The notes: generated by a model from the letters alone, not told the origin. A stretch of 64,000 nt of DNA from Xestospongia muta (GCA_963693285.1 OY848917.1:21210245-21274244), one strand, 5' to 3'. Counted from the first letter of the stretch, positions 21,724-33,870 are shown. Numbers and translations are program-made.

Positions 21724-24560
21724 TGAGTCTTCACTGATTACTGAAGATGATAATGAGTCAGCTATAGATTCAGTAGGATTGTCACGTACTAGCTTTTCCT
21801 CGACAGTTTTTTAGATTCTGATGTAGCGTCAGCTCCCTTGTCACCTTCAGAAGGTATGGTTAATCATAGTCTTTGCCATATTGAGCAACAAGATCCCGCA
21901 ATTGAGTCTTTCCATCAGCAGCTGTGTGTACCACAAAGTTGGACAGATATCAGCAATCACCCTTTAAAAGAAATTCGATTATGTCACTTCATTCATTGTC
22001 CTTCAGGAAATGGACAGCCTGTGGTAATCAGCCATTGTATCATAGTACATGAAGACTTCACGTGGTCTTTATATGTTCACAACCATGAAATTGAACTGCC
22101 AAACTGTAAGGCACTACATTGTACTCCACAGATCTTAACACCACACTCTCTTCAAAGTCTACTTTCGCAAATTGAAAGTCTTCATGTCTGTGTTGGCCAG
22201 CCTGACTCACACTTTGTGTCAATGCTGAAAACCAAGAAAGGTGGAAAAGTTCTCTCTTCTAAGGGACAATGCAAAGTATATGTGGATCAATACACTTCTC
22301 AGAGTCAGCAAGTAAAAGTAACAGTGCGAACTGAATCCTGTGAAATGCTTGTTGAATCACAGAAATGTGGACCTTGCAAGACATATAGTAATGTTCTACG
22401 AGCTATGTATAATCGTTGGTGTAAAAGATGACCAGATTACATGAGTGACACTAGCAGTCACTCTAATGAACGGTATCTTAGTACTCCAGAAAAAAAGAAA
22501 AAAATGGAAAAACTCAAGGAAAGAGTTCGTATAGCAGAGAAACAAGTAAGAAACTCACAGCAAAGATTCGAGAGTTGACTACAAAACAAGGCAAATGTCT
22601 GGACTCTGATCTACATAATGATTTACTTGGAATAATGAATGAAAGTAGTGAGAATGTCAGAAAAGCCTACCCTGATGGCAGCTTTGCCAGGCTCTTCTGG
22701 GAAGAACAGTTAAAAGCAGCATCTGTCAGTGATAGTAGGCAAGTACGTTGGCACCCTTTGCTAATATGATGGTGTTTATATCTGAAACTAATCTCAAGTG
22801 CTTCTTACCATGCAATGCATTCGTCTGGGTTTTTACGGCTTCCATCAGAATGCACTTTAAGGGACTACACTAACTACTTCACAAATCAACCTGGTTTTCA
22901 ACCAGACCTGAAGGAGCAACTGGCCAAGGAGGCTGATGTAAAATCCCTTGCAGAGAACAAAAAGTATGTTGCATTACTGGAAGACGAAATGAAAATCAAA
23001 GAAGATTTAGTTTACAATAAAACTACAGGGAAAATTATCAGCTTTACCTCTCTTGGTAATATCAGTGACATTTTGTCAGAAATGGAAGCGAAATGCCAAG
23101 ACAACCATGTACAACATCCACCTGGTGTAAAGTATATTTTGGTGTTAACGCTGAGAGGTATCTTCGTAAAGTTTAATTTTCCCTATGCTCATTTCACTAC
23201 ACGTGGAATTACAGGAGATGTCCTCTTTCCTATTATTTGGGAGGCTATTCGTCAACTTGAAATTATAGGCCTTAAAGTGATATGCATAACAGGAGATGGT
23301 GCAAGCCCTAATAGGAAATTCTTTAGAATTCATAATACTGGCCTGGTCTACAAGACACCAAACCCATTCTCAAAAGAGAAGAGGTTTGTCTACTTCATAT
23401 CCGATCCCCCCCATCTGGTAAAAACGGTATGTAATTGTTGGTCACATTCTGGCTACAATGGGACAAGATTGATGACAGTAAGCTGTACAACAGTGTGTGT
23501 AATAACAATGAATGTTATACTATTGTAGGTAAATGGGAAACATATTGAATGGAGACATCTGAGGGAACTATATCAGAAGGTGTCTACAATGAAAGTTCAA
23601 TCTAACGGTCTTTCCTTTCTTTCTAAATTGAAGAGGGAACATGTTGAATTGACTTCGTTTTCTCGGATGCGGGTGGATTTAACCACCCAAGTATTATTTT
23701 TATACATGTTATCACAACCTGATGTTACATTGCAGGTACTTAGTAAATCAGTGGCTGAGTGTTTCGCTTATTATGGAGACCCTGAAACTTCCGAGACAGA
23801 AATATTTGTTCAACTATTTGATCAGTTTTTTGACTGCCTTAACGTACGTAGTTTATCTGAGTGGAGACTGAAGGAAAACCAAACCTGAAACCTTACGTTA
23901 GCACTAGTGATGAATGATTTAAAGTATGGTTAATAATGACAACATGCAATAGTAATATATTCAATTTTAATAGTGGTTGAAGGAGACTTTACGTTAGCAC
24001 TAGTGATGAACGATTTAAAGTATGGTTAATAATAACAACATGCAATAGTAATATATTCAATTTTAATAGTGGTTGAAGGAGACTTTTCTCTTTTACCTGG
24101 ATAACGCAACTGTTGCAGCTAACTCTGATGTACCAGGTGAAGTAAAGCACAAGATGCTCTTGAGTAGTGAAACCATGGAAGGTCTTCGAATAACAGGTTT
24201 GTTTTGTGTAAACATATCTAGTACTTATTCTCAATTTGTACATCTCTTAGTGAACTCTTTTATTGAGATGTCTCAGTTTTTGCTATCTAAAAGTGAAGGA
24301 CTGTTTCTTTTGAGTGAAAGGGTTTCACAAGATTCCCTTGAAAATTACTTTGGAAACAGAGAGCTAGAGGTGGACGTAACGAAAACCCTAATCTGCAACA
24401 GTGTTTGACCAATGCAGCAGCTTTAAGATTACAAGGGTCAATTTCATTGGACCCAGTTAGAGGAAATTGTCGAGGGAAGCGATATCTGGACACTAATGAA
24501 ACCGCTGCTATTGATAGCACACCATTACCAAGAAGAAAGAGAAGAAAATTGAAACTATAA
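21724..24560 (+). pseudogene. P-element-like transposase gene, decayed, with introns
   Basis: The protein pattern matches the P-element/THAP9-type transposase family. A Cys-containing N-terminal region (21838-22428) precedes a coiled segment. Then come ITGDGASPNRKFF and SDPPHLVKT, candidate catalytic-region motifs of the RNase H-like fold (about 23290 and 23401), then LTSFSRMRVDLTTQV and FVQLFDQFFDCLNVRS, and finally SLENYFG and a basic C-terminus ending at 24560. Two canonical introns can be read (about 23477-23527 and 24021-24072). Breaks: a frame change near 21810, TGA at 22429, a frame change near 22573, TGA at 22767, a frame change near 23880 and another near 24363. A 96-bp tandem duplication lies at 23893-24084. 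No THAP zinc finger is seen upstream. Confidence 0.85.
23893..24084 (+). repeat. 96-bp tandem duplication across an exon-intron junction
   Basis: Positions 23893-23988 and 23989-24084 are near-identical direct copies. Each contains the end of a transposase exon, a whole short intron and the start of the next exon. The first copy has TGA at 23915 where the second retains CGA at 24011. Confidence 0.95.
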
Positions 24561-24609
24561 TAATAATTATTGTAATGTTTATCAATGCAAACAAAATAAT
24601 TTTTACAAG

Positions 24610-25573
24610 TCAAGACAAATGCTTTCTAAGTCCAGTAGATTTTTGTGTTGTCTCTTTAGTTGCTTCTTTGTATGTCTCCATCCATACAGCTGCAATGGAA
24701 AAACCTCTGATAGTTGTCCACAAATTTACTATTTCCCTCAGAAGAGCTTGAGATTGTTCTTCTGACTCAATGTTCACTGCTTCAATTGCCCAACAAAATT
24801 GAATTTCTTTGTTTCTCAGAATCTCATCAATCAAAGTTCCTATGTTCTTACAAGAATTACTGTCAATTATGTGCTGTGGAAGTAATAAACAAACTTCCCT
24901 TTCAATCTCAATAAATAGGTAAAAGGTTTCGTCATTAAGTGGAAATAGTCCTCCTCGGTTAACCTTTTCAATCCATGACTTAGTATATCCTAGTAAATCG
25001 GACTCTTGATCATTCTCATATTAAACTGCCATATTCCCCAGACATTTGACAAAACATTCTGCTTGTAGTCTTTTTTTTCATATTTCTTCAGCAGTTTGTA
25101 AGGGACATATCCACAAGCATACTGCATTGCATTTAATTCGTCAGGAGTCAATATGATAGGCTCTTGTTCTCTAGTAGGCATTTCTTTTGTGATTTCAATA
25201 GTGAGCAACTGTTGAAATAACTCTTGGCTTACAGACTGCAAGAACAAGTCATCTGGAACTAGTTGGAGCTTTTTGAATAACTCATACCATAGTTTTGGCA
25301 GAGCATCAAGTCTTCTTTCGTGAAATAGACTCCGAAATCGTGTTTTTTTGGTTGAGAGAGAGGTGATCTTTTTTGGGAGGTTCTCCCAAATACTACTGAT
25401 AGTAGAAATTAGGCCCTCACAAAACTTGTCGAACACTTCCATATTTTCTTCGTTCTCTATTACACTCTGTAGAAGTTTATTTCTACAATCAATTCTGTGT
25501 TCTGAGATTGTATCGTTAATATTTTGTCCTCCAACACAGTGCTTATAGCTCCTCTTACAATACCACTCGCCAT
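24610..25573 (-). pseudogene. Uncharacterised transposon-associated protein, decayed
   Basis: The minus-strand reading starts at an ATG at 25571-25573 (MASGIVRGAISTVLEDK) and ends at a TAA at 24610. Readable motifs are LTPDELNAMQYACGYVPYKL (about 25165-25106), then, after a frame change and stop near 25020, RGGLFPLNDETFYLFIEIE, and WMETYKEATKETTQKSTGLR near the end. A second frame change lies near 25470. I recall many similar sponge and coral copies, probably a transposon accessory or transposase C-terminal protein, but cannot assign a reaction. The gene converges with the P-element-like gene, with about 50 bp between their stops. Confidence 0.55.
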
Positions 25574-25864
25574 TTTACTCTTACATCATATCCAGTAATC
25601 CGTAACACGGATGATTTTATTCAAATTATCCATTCCAATCCCCTCCTTTTAATGTATCTATGATTAAAGCAATCAATCCTCGGTATCAACTCCCACACAA
25701 GGATTGCTTTAACAGAGTCACTATACCATCTCTGTATGATGAAGTACACATTGATGTGGAGAAGGAAATGGCAGACAACACATTTTACTATTCAGCAACA
25801 ACAGATCTATGGTCTTCCTGTACAACAGAACCCTACCTATGCTACACTATCCATTACATTGATG

Positions 25865-27616
25865 TAGGGTTGGGTGATATAACAGTATTTAGTTGCGATA
25901 CGATATATTTTTCTTATCGTTATTGTCGGTATAGTGATGAAAAATATTGCAATCTTTTTCGCACATGCGCGTTCGTGTTAACACGTGTCTTGTTGATGAT
26001 ATTTAGTCATGGCAGCTGTTGGTGAGCTAAATCACCTGTTTGGAACTACTTCGGTTTACTGACTGATGAAAACGGAAGAGGTGTACAACCAGACAACCCT
26101 GTCTGTAAAATTTGTCATACACAAGTGCGAGCTAAAAGTAATAACACCTCCAACTTACTGTCACATTTAAAGAACAAACACACGAGTGTCTACAAAGAGT
26201 TGAAGGCTAAAATGGAAGAGACAGAAGGAGAAAAAAGTGATTCAAAGATCCAGGTTAAGAAACAGCCAACATTGAGCAGTGTGATCAGCAGAAACCAGCC
26301 ATATCAAAGCAATGGCAAACAACGGAGTCAACTGACAGACTCTATTACTCGTTGGATTGCTGAAGACGGGTTACCATTGTATATGGTTGAAAAAAGTGGT
26401 TTTAAGAAAATGTTGGCTGACTTTGATGTAAGGTACACCATCCCCAGTCGTAATTATTTTTCTAGGACGGCTATACCTAGTCTTTATGCATCTACTAGTA
26501 AGATTCTATGCCAGGAAATATTGGCTGATGAATATTTCTCAGCAACCACAGACATGTACAGGATTGTTCTACTCATTGGGGTTCAATGAATAAAATGATA
26601 TCTAGAATCTTAGAGCAAGAGGAAGCAATAAGGCGTGTTCTCAGTTCTGACAGGAAAACAATTACTTTTAACCTCACCTGGCAGGATAAGGATGTTCTGG
26701 AATCAATGGACAAGGTGTTGTCCCAGCTCTCGTCTCTGACAGATATTCTCTCAGGAGAAAATTACGTTACCATTTCTTCTGTTCTTCCGATGATTGAACT
26801 ACTGAATAACACTTTACTAAAAGATTCAGATGGTGACACTGACAACGACTCTTAAGCAGGTTATAAAAGATGACATCAACTCACGGTACAGTAGCAGTGA
26901 AGCATACCAGTTGTTGAAGATTTCATCTTTTTTGGACCCAAGGTTTAATTAAATCTAAATATTTTGGAGATTCAGCACTTGAGGAGGTCAAGTTGCAAGT
27001 GGTTTCGGAAGCTATTGCAGCTGTATCTGTACATCAGCAGCAACAACCACTTAGTCCTGCTAGTCATTCTACAAGTACAGTTGAAGGAATGCCCCCACAA
27101 CTGAAAAGAAGGAAAACGAAAACTTTGGGTACATTTACATTTTTTAAAGAAAATGAAGATGAAGATATTGATAATCCATCTTTGTTGTCGTCAGAGGAAA
27201 AATTACTAAAGAGATTGAGGTTTATATAAGTAGTCCTCAGATAGATGCAGAAGATGAACCACTAGTTTGGTGGAAAGCAAATTGTAAGATGTATCCAATG
27301 CTTAGCAAACTGGCACGCAAGTATTTGGTTGTATGTGCAACCAGCTCACCATCTGAATGAATATTTAGTTCTAGTGGTCATATTGTCAACTCTTTAAGAG
27401 CAAACCTCAATCCTGAAAAAGTGGACATGCTTGTTTTTTTGAATAACAATTTGTGACTAACATGATTATTATGTTTAATTGTTCTTTTCAATTACTGATG
27501 TTCATAACAGTTCATTGATTAAAAGTGATCAGTAAAAATAGTAATTAGTTGCTTATATCACAATATTATCACAATATTGTATTGTGATAAGGAAAACTCA
27601 TTATAGCCCATCCCTA
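25865..27616 (+). mobile_element. Nested, internally deleted hAT transposon
   Basis: A 1752-bp insertion flanked by a perfect 8-bp target duplication CATTGATG (25857-25864 and 27617-27624). Its ends are imperfect inverted repeats: TAGGGTTGGGTGATA at the left, and TAGGGATGGGCTATA reading inwards from the right. Inside it encodes a BED zinc finger (VCKICHTQV ... HLKNKH, about 26101-26180), the hAT region before SATTDM (ends 26589), and after an internal deletion of most of the catalytic core, the C-terminal regions FLDPRF and SKLARKYLVVCATSSPSE. The last motif is followed by TGA at 27358-27360 where the family has Arg. It disrupts the outer hAT precisely between YTIHYID and the next codons. Confidence 0.95.
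26011..27456 (+). pseudogene. BED-finger hAT transposase, internally deleted
   Basis: Coding remains of the nested hAT. An N-terminal BED finger (two Cys, then two His: CKIC and HLKNKH) binds the element ends in this family. The catalytic Asp region SATTDM is followed directly by a stop at 26587 and then by EEAIRRVLSSDRKTI, which in complete relatives lies a few hundred residues later, so the middle of the catalytic domain is lost. A frame change at about 26850 and stops near 26950, 27227 and 27358 follow. The C-terminal hAT dimerisation block ends with FLNNNL and a stop at about 27456. Confidence 0.8.
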
Positions 27617-29072
27617 CATTGATGATGACTGGATCTTGCAATGTCATTGTCTTCAGGTACATTTCATGCATGAAAGTCACACTGGTAACAACCTCCAGGA
27701 TGCTTTCATCAACTCTTCAAGAATGGAACCTCGATGACAGCAGACAAGTTGTCATTACAACTGATAATACATCTAATGTGAAGTTGACATGTCAGTTACT
27801 GAAGTAGAGTCAACTATCCTGCTTTGACCATAACTTATATCTGGCTATAAAAAGAGTCTATCTGAACAAAAGTGGATCGTGTTCTTCACTTGTCTCATCA
27901 GATTGTGTCTGCTTTTTCATCTAGTTGGACAAGAACCAAAACTTTTGCTGATGTTTAACAACAAAGAGGTTTGCCACTAAAGAAGCTAAATGGAGACATG
28001 TCAACACTTTGGGGTTCGACATCACTTATGCTTAAGTGAATTAAGGAGCAACTTGATGCCATTTGTATTGTTCTCAGAAATGACAGGAAAGCAAGTCACT
28101 TGGTGCCAATGTGGCAGGACTGTGATGTCATTGATTCAGTTATTGTCATTCTTTCATCATTGGAACAGTTGACAGACAATTTATCAGGTGAGAAGAGAGT
28201 CCCCTGCTCAGTTATTAAACCTCTTATTAAACATATCTTCGAGAATATTCTTTCTGATAAAGATATCACTGTAACTCAAGAAATGAAACCCACAATTAAA
28301 CAGGATTTACAAAATTGTTACTCAGGAAAGGATATTTCTACTTTCTTAGATCTGTGTTCATTTCTTGATCCCCGCTTTAAGGGACAATATAGTAACGAAG
28401 AGAGTGAGGTTTCAGAAAAAGTGTATGAAGAAATGAAACTAGTTGGAACATCGAATGACCAATTGAGCAAGTCAGCTGACACTGAGGAACCATCATTAAA
28501 AAGAGAAAAGTTCAGTCAAGATTTTGGATAAAGAGTTGTTGGCACACCAGAGACTACTGTTTCAGTAGAAGAGAAAGCTAAACAAGAGCTAATGATGTAC
28601 AAGCAGCTACCAGTACCAAACATTGATGATAATCCTCTAAAGTTGTGGAAGTCTGAAGCAAGCCGTCTTCCAATCATCTCCAGGGTAGCATGCTAGTATC
28701 TTCGTGCATGTGTCACTAGTGTCGCATCATACCTTCAGTACTGGAGGCGATATTGTCACTAAAAAAAGTTCTTTAAAACCAAATAAGGTCAACCAACTAA
28801 TTCTTTTAGCAAAGAACCTGAAATAATGATTCATTTTCATGATTTATCATTTTGTACATAATTAAGGTTTTTAGTTATGCCGTAGAACGTGGATACTTTG
28901 TATCATTGATTATACCATGAGAGAAATCTGATACCACTCAACACTATTTCACTATCAACAATTTCTTCATCTTGTTAGAGTTCTATTACATCATCCTAGT
29001 TACAATTTAACAAAAATGATAATATCTGCCAGAACAGTCCACCAGTACATGTTGAGACCACTGACTGAAATA

Positions 29073-29660
29073 TTAAGACATGTAATAAATGAAAGTGAAT
29101 GAAGGAACATATCTTACTCTATATAAGTAGTACAGTGAACTCACTGTGTTTTTATTATCATTGTCTGTTGTTTCATTATATAAGTGATTAACATCACTGC
29201 TAGTATGTTCGCCAGCAACAGTATGTTTGGTCACTTGACTACAGCATGGACCATCAGCCATGATACAATCAAGCTCATCATTATGTACACCAAACTCTTC
29301 TTTTGAACAAAATACACTATTCTAACACTGCAGTAATGCATAAGGTCAGAGTAACTTATTGTCAATGCTGAGTCTGCCAGCATATCAAATGGTTCCTCCA
29401 AAGCTTAATGTAAATAACCATCGTTGTCACCATATTGATTATCTTATATATACACGACATACTAAACATCCTTAAGAGATTTGTGAAGCTATTTGTTACC
29501 ACTGCTTTTCTACTACGATTGTAGTACAAACACTTATGAGTATAATACTTTATCCTGGAAACTTCTTTGTCACAGTGTCCACAATAAATAAACTTTGACT
29601 TCATTGTATTCGTCTTCATATTTGTCACCATTTCTAATGTGGTCTGGTCCATTAATCCAT
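29073..29660 (-). pseudogene. C2H2-like N-terminal exons of the repeated gene family
   Basis: Minus-strand exon 29652 to about 29470 encodes KSKFIYCGHCDKEVSR followed by YYTHKCLYYN, a compact C-x2-C...H-type finger. A second open segment (29261 to about 29120) is Asp/Asn/Thr-rich. I recall the same finger-plus-acidic start in sponge members of the family whose later exons are seen at 15.7-18.2 kb. No downstream exons follow here, so this is an isolated 5' fragment. Confidence 0.4.
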
Positions 29661-29772
29661 CCTACATACAGAGCTCATGTGCTATCTGTACAAAGAAATG
29701 GCGGTATCAACTCGGGAGCTTTTTTATAGTCAGTGACCATTAGCATGTATAGCTACCAGATGTGGCAGAAGA

Positions 29773-31140
29773 TTGCTACCAGTTACAGATAATTCATCAT
29801 TGTATGGACCAAATGAAGGTTTAATTGACAGAAATGATTTGCAAGTTAGTTTAGATGAGCTCAATGATCATGGCTTTGGTACTGATGACTATGAAAGTTT
29901 TGAACCTGGTCTAGGAACACCACCTCCTACATTCACTCCATTGTCTCACTGTGTTATAAACACATCCAGTTCTACTCCTGTTGGTGCTCCCTCTTATCAT
30001 CGTGTACATCGCTCAGTCTCAGCTGCCAGCAGTTTCTCCCCAGCCTCATCCCCACCACTTACAACCCACCACTTGTACACCTCCACAATCAGGTAATATC
30101 ATAGGTATGTTACAAGAACAACAAACTCTTCTTTACCGAATCATCAATGAACAAGAAGAAATGAGTAAATCTGTCAAGAAAAACAATGAAAGAATTGAAG
30201 TCTGAATGATCAAAGTGAATCATAGTAATTCCTCTTCTGGAGAGAAGCGAAGATTGATCAGAAGACTTAACTGTTAGTTCAGTGTCTGCATTCTCCACTT
30301 ATTATTTTATCATTGCTTGTGTAAATACAGGATAAACAAAATCCATGGTGCATTGGAGGAAGGATTTCATCCAGGTGAAAGGTATCTTTTTAGTTTTGAA
30401 AAAGTTTGATACTTTTATTATACATGCATATATTTCCCATAGCTCCCTTTCCCCTTTCAATATCAATGTGAAAGCCAAACTATTGAAGAAATATGTGGTT
30501 ATGAAAATTTGATGTATTCAGAGAAACAAGTGAAAGGTAAATGTTCAGAATGAAAGTTGAATATCATTTTATACTATTTTCCTTCAAATTTAGCATGCTG
30601 TTCAAAGAAAAAATGATGCATGGAGACGTACCTGGAAGACGAATGATAATGAAGAAATTATGCTAAAAAAGCTAAAGATAAAAATACAGAGCCAGATGAT
30701 GACAAGTAAGTCAATGTGCAATCACTCTCACCTTGACTCTTACCTTGTTAGAAATTTGATGATCGTTCACTTGTTGTCAGTGAAGCGTAAATGCCCCGCC
30801 CCTTTTGAGAAAAATTAATATATGTCAGAAGAGTATGATGACAAACCAGATGATCAGTTGCAATTGGTTGTACATCATCCACAGTGACACAGTGGTGTTC
30901 AAGAGGTTAGTTTATCAATTCCATTGTAATTGTTAGTGAGTTTAGTTTCAAAACACCAGAACTAACTGAGCTAATTGTAAAGCCAGGACGTGTTGGTTCT
31001 CCATTGCTCAGCAGACCACCCACAGAAGCTTCTGACTGGGCTGTTGACCACAATTGGAAAGGCAAGATAATGTTTTGTTTTGTTTTTAAAATTCATGTCA
31101 ACTGATTTTTTCATTACAGATGCATCCATTTAAATCTACA
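29773..31140 (+). pseudogene. Uncharacterised broken multi-exon gene
   Basis: A plus-strand open segment (29773-30060) is rich in Ser, Thr and Pro (for example TPPPTFTPLSHC). After a frame change near 30040 it continues as a helical segment GMLQEQQTLLYRIINEQEEM, likely a short coiled coil. Further weak exon-like pieces follow at about 30594-30705, 30816-30900 (acidic, EEYDDKPDD) and 30950-31070 (SRPPTEASDWAVDH). I half-recognise the order from repeated sponge genes but cannot name the family or a function. No convincing start codon or full splice chain is visible. Confidence 0.35.
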
Positions 31141-31696
31141 TAGCGCCACTAAACACCTGAATTCATTGAACAGTGATTGCTCACAAGTTACATGTATTTC
31201 ATAATTGTTATTGTTTATTATCATCAACTCTCAATTATTGATTACCATTTTTTGTAAAATATACTAATATTTTAATGATTGTATAGCTAAAGAGTTCTCA
31301 AGGATAGTTCAGTAGTATACAAGGGGGTGTGCATTGAGTAGGTATAGTGTACAAGTGATATTCAAGCTTGCATACATGATGTTCTCCATCTAAACTATGC
31401 TCTTGTACATGTGTGTGCATTTCCAACCAATATCTCAGCTTGTTCACATAAAGTGCCACAGATTGGACACGGAATTTCCAAGTTGTAAAATTTCCTAACA
31501 AATTGCTGTGTTAACTCATGGAAGTGAAATTTTAACATGTAACAATTAACTTGTGAAAAGTGCCTTTATATCACAAAAAACGCTAGAAAGGGAAGAAAAT
31601 AGAAGATAAAATTTGCACTTTCTTGTTCTGCCATTTTACTTCATGTTGTGGGCATGGACAAACAATGACGTAGACAGGGGAACTCGTGTTATAACT

Positions 31697-32290
31697 ATGG
31701 AAAAGAATTGTGTGGTTGCTGGCTGCAGTGATACTCATAAGAAAGAAGTTAGTCTCTTTAAATTTCCAACTGACAAGTTGTTAAGAATGAAATGAATAAA
31801 GTAAGTCAAGAGAACTCAAGCTGAATGGAAGGAGCCTAGTGGTTACTCATGTGTGTAGTGACCATTTCACAGAAGACCATTTTCAACCATTGTCTTTAAT
31901 GTAAGGTGAAGAGTTAAAATCGATATATATGCTGGATGTGCTCCATCAACAAATACTCTAGGCAAACTTGGTGTGAAGATGAAACAAATGCTCAAACCAG
32001 ATGCTATTCCAACTCTATTTTCAAGACCATCAGATATACTATCCTCCTCAAGATATTCACTTGCTTATGAAAAGAGAGAGAGCTAGAGTTAGTGAGTAAA
32101 TTTCCTTTAAATACACACAGGATTATTTATATTTGTGAAAGGTTTTATCAAATATTAATGATGATGAAGCCGAGACTACTGCCTGTGATATGGATGAGGG
32201 AAGTCTAATGGTATTTTTAGATTATAATAGTAACATGATAGTAAATATGTTATTAGGATATAGGGGCTGATGTTTCTTTGAACACAAGTT
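31697..32290 (+). pseudogene. THAP zinc-finger domain remnant
   Basis: Starting at ATG 31697 the frame reads KNCVVAGCSDTHKKEVSLFK, the first Cys pair of a THAP (C2CH) domain. A stop and frame changes at 31793-31850 follow, and then VCSDHFTEDHFQP supplies the last Cys and His. A later segment has IPTLFSRPSDIL, the post-THAP loop, and acidic exons (for example DDEAETTACDMDEG near 32165). THAP domains bind DNA in P-element and Kolobok-type transposases as well as in host regulators. The remnant lies about 2.2 kb upstream of the TTAA-flanked transposon but outside its inverted repeats, so I treat it as separate. Confidence 0.7.
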
Positions 32291-32689
32291 GACACTTTAC
32301 TATAGTAATTTAATCATGGCTTCATTTTAAGCTATTAGCAGATACTATTTAAAATTGCTACTATCACTATCAGAGCACTCTGACTCATATTGACATGGTT
32401 ACAACCGTTTTCTTCTAGCTCTGTTTCAGACATTACTTTATGGCTGAAGAGATGAGGTCTCCCCATCTACATTATCTATGGGACACACCCACAACCGGAA
32501 GCATTGAAGCAAGATGGCAGAAAAGTAAAAAATGTGAATTTTGTCATCAAATTTCTTTTCATTAGAGCAATTTTGGGCAATGTAAAGGTACTTTTCATGA
32601 ATCATATATTATTAGGATTCATGTAATGAATAATAATTTGTATAAATTATTTTGTCACTGGAGTTACCCTTTAAGCGATTGTGTCACAA

Positions 32690-32850
32690 TTAACTCATGA
32701 GGTAAAAACGTTAGCATGTTCAAATTTTAGCAATATGTCACACTCAGTTAACTCATGAAGTGTAATTTAACAGGTTCAAATTTTACAGATTATGTCACAC
32801 TCAATTAACTCATGAATTGAAAATGCTAGCATGTTCAAATTTTAGCAACC
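32690..32850 (+). repeat. Satellite block 1 (about 58-bp unit)
   Basis: Three tandem copies of a unit containing GTCACACTC-GTTAACTCATGA and GTTAGCATGTTCAAATTTTA. The same unit recurs at 33.97-34.28 kb and 37.83-38.15 kb. Confidence 0.85.
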
Positions 32851-32985
32851 GACGAAGATCGTGCCGCCATAGGCAAATTTACCACAGAGAATGGTAACGC
32901 AGCTGCTGTAAAGCGTTTCAAGGTTAGCCACAATGTTGGTGAGAGTACTGTGTGTAATTGTAAGATAAAGTATCTTGATCATTAA
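32845..32985 (+). pseudogene. HTH-like transposase N-terminal fragment
   Basis: The frame reads DEDRAAIGKFTTENGNAAAV, then KRFKVSHNVGESTVCN. This is a helix-turn-helix-like pattern that I recall from repeated sponge and coral genes (RAAIGxYAAENG ... ESTVR). Only this short segment survives, starting abruptly at the edge of satellite block 1. Confidence 0.4.
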
Positions 32986-33394
32986 TCAAGATATGTATCG
33001 TTAATAATAATTATTAATTATTATTAATTATTGAAAACGCAATTAGAATTTAATTTTGCAATTTGCAATTGTTTAATACAGCAATTTTTCATGAATTACG
33101 GTATTGTGATAGACACATCAAAAAGACACCAAAATATGTATTTATAATATTTTGTAACATATTTTAATATTACGTGATAATACCCTCACAACTGATCATT
33201 ACAATTGACCCCACCCATATGTTCATTATACAACACAACTGACTGAAGACAAGACTTATCTGTGTGCCATCCTTTTTCTTCACTGTTCTGACCAAACAGC
33301 TAGTAGAAGTAAATTTATAGTGGTAAAAAAGTTATTGACATATACAATGATGAGTTTTGTTTCTTATATTTTTAGTTAAATTCATCACAACTGA

Positions 33395-33870
33395 TCCACC
33401 GTGCCCTCTCTCCTCTCTGTCGCCATTCTTGCTAGTATAAATCTCAAATTCTGAGACATATTCACTCTTAAATTTAGTATGCATCTAGAATTTTAAAGCC
33501 ATGTCCAATAGTTTCTCTGGCATGTATTGATTCATGAAGGAACAGCCTTTGAAAGGGACCATCACTTTGTTGATGCCTTGGTCTCTAACAAGTGTAAATA
33601 AAGAAGGGAACTTGTTTTTTAAGGTGAATAAGAATTGGTCTCACTTTCCAAGCTGATCATAGTTAGGATCACCATATGTAGGAAGAATACTGTTGTCAGT
33701 AAAATGTAAGAAGCAATGGATGTCAAAGAAGCAATTCCTAGATATTTTATTGGTAATTGGTTCATAATGAAAAATGGGATCTCTCTTCCAGTAATCACTG
33801 ATTGAAGATAATTGTACTAATCCCTTCAAAACATAAATCCCACATATGCTAGTATATCATCAATAAACAC
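33395..33870 (-). pseudogene. piggyBac-derived transposase fragment
   Basis: Minus-strand reading gives VQLSSISDYWKRDPIFHYEP, ISRNCFFDIHCFLHFTDN and GDPNYDQLGK. After a stop it continues with FTLVRDQGINKVMVPFKG and SFMNQYMPEK. These match the PGBD/piggyBac DDE domain (SLKDYWS, LHFVDN, YDRLGK, VDEAMI, LKQYMP). The aligned Asp that would be in DEAM is replaced (NKVMV here), and stops and frame changes are present, so it is inactive. The C-terminal half and element ends are absent. Confidence 0.75.

Larger units (their letters stand above)
25640..28826 (+). mobile_element. hAT transposon remnant interrupted by a second hAT
   Basis: The outer element is split into 25640-25864 and 27617-28826. 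The left part reads INPRYQLPHKDCFNR and then SATTDLWSS, the region around the first catalytic Asp of hAT (ZBED-like) transposases. The right part contains QLTDNLSGEK, a helical region, FLDLCSFLDPRFKGQY and the C-terminal dimerisation segment, with a broken ISRVAC-stop-YLRACVTS and then KPNKVNQLILLAKNLK before the stop at 28824-28826. The N-terminal BED finger is missing; its place is taken by the adjacent minus-strand pseudogene. Several frame changes and stops occur (near 27745, 27806, 28000, 28531 and 28694). Outer terminal repeats were not found. Confidence 0.8.
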
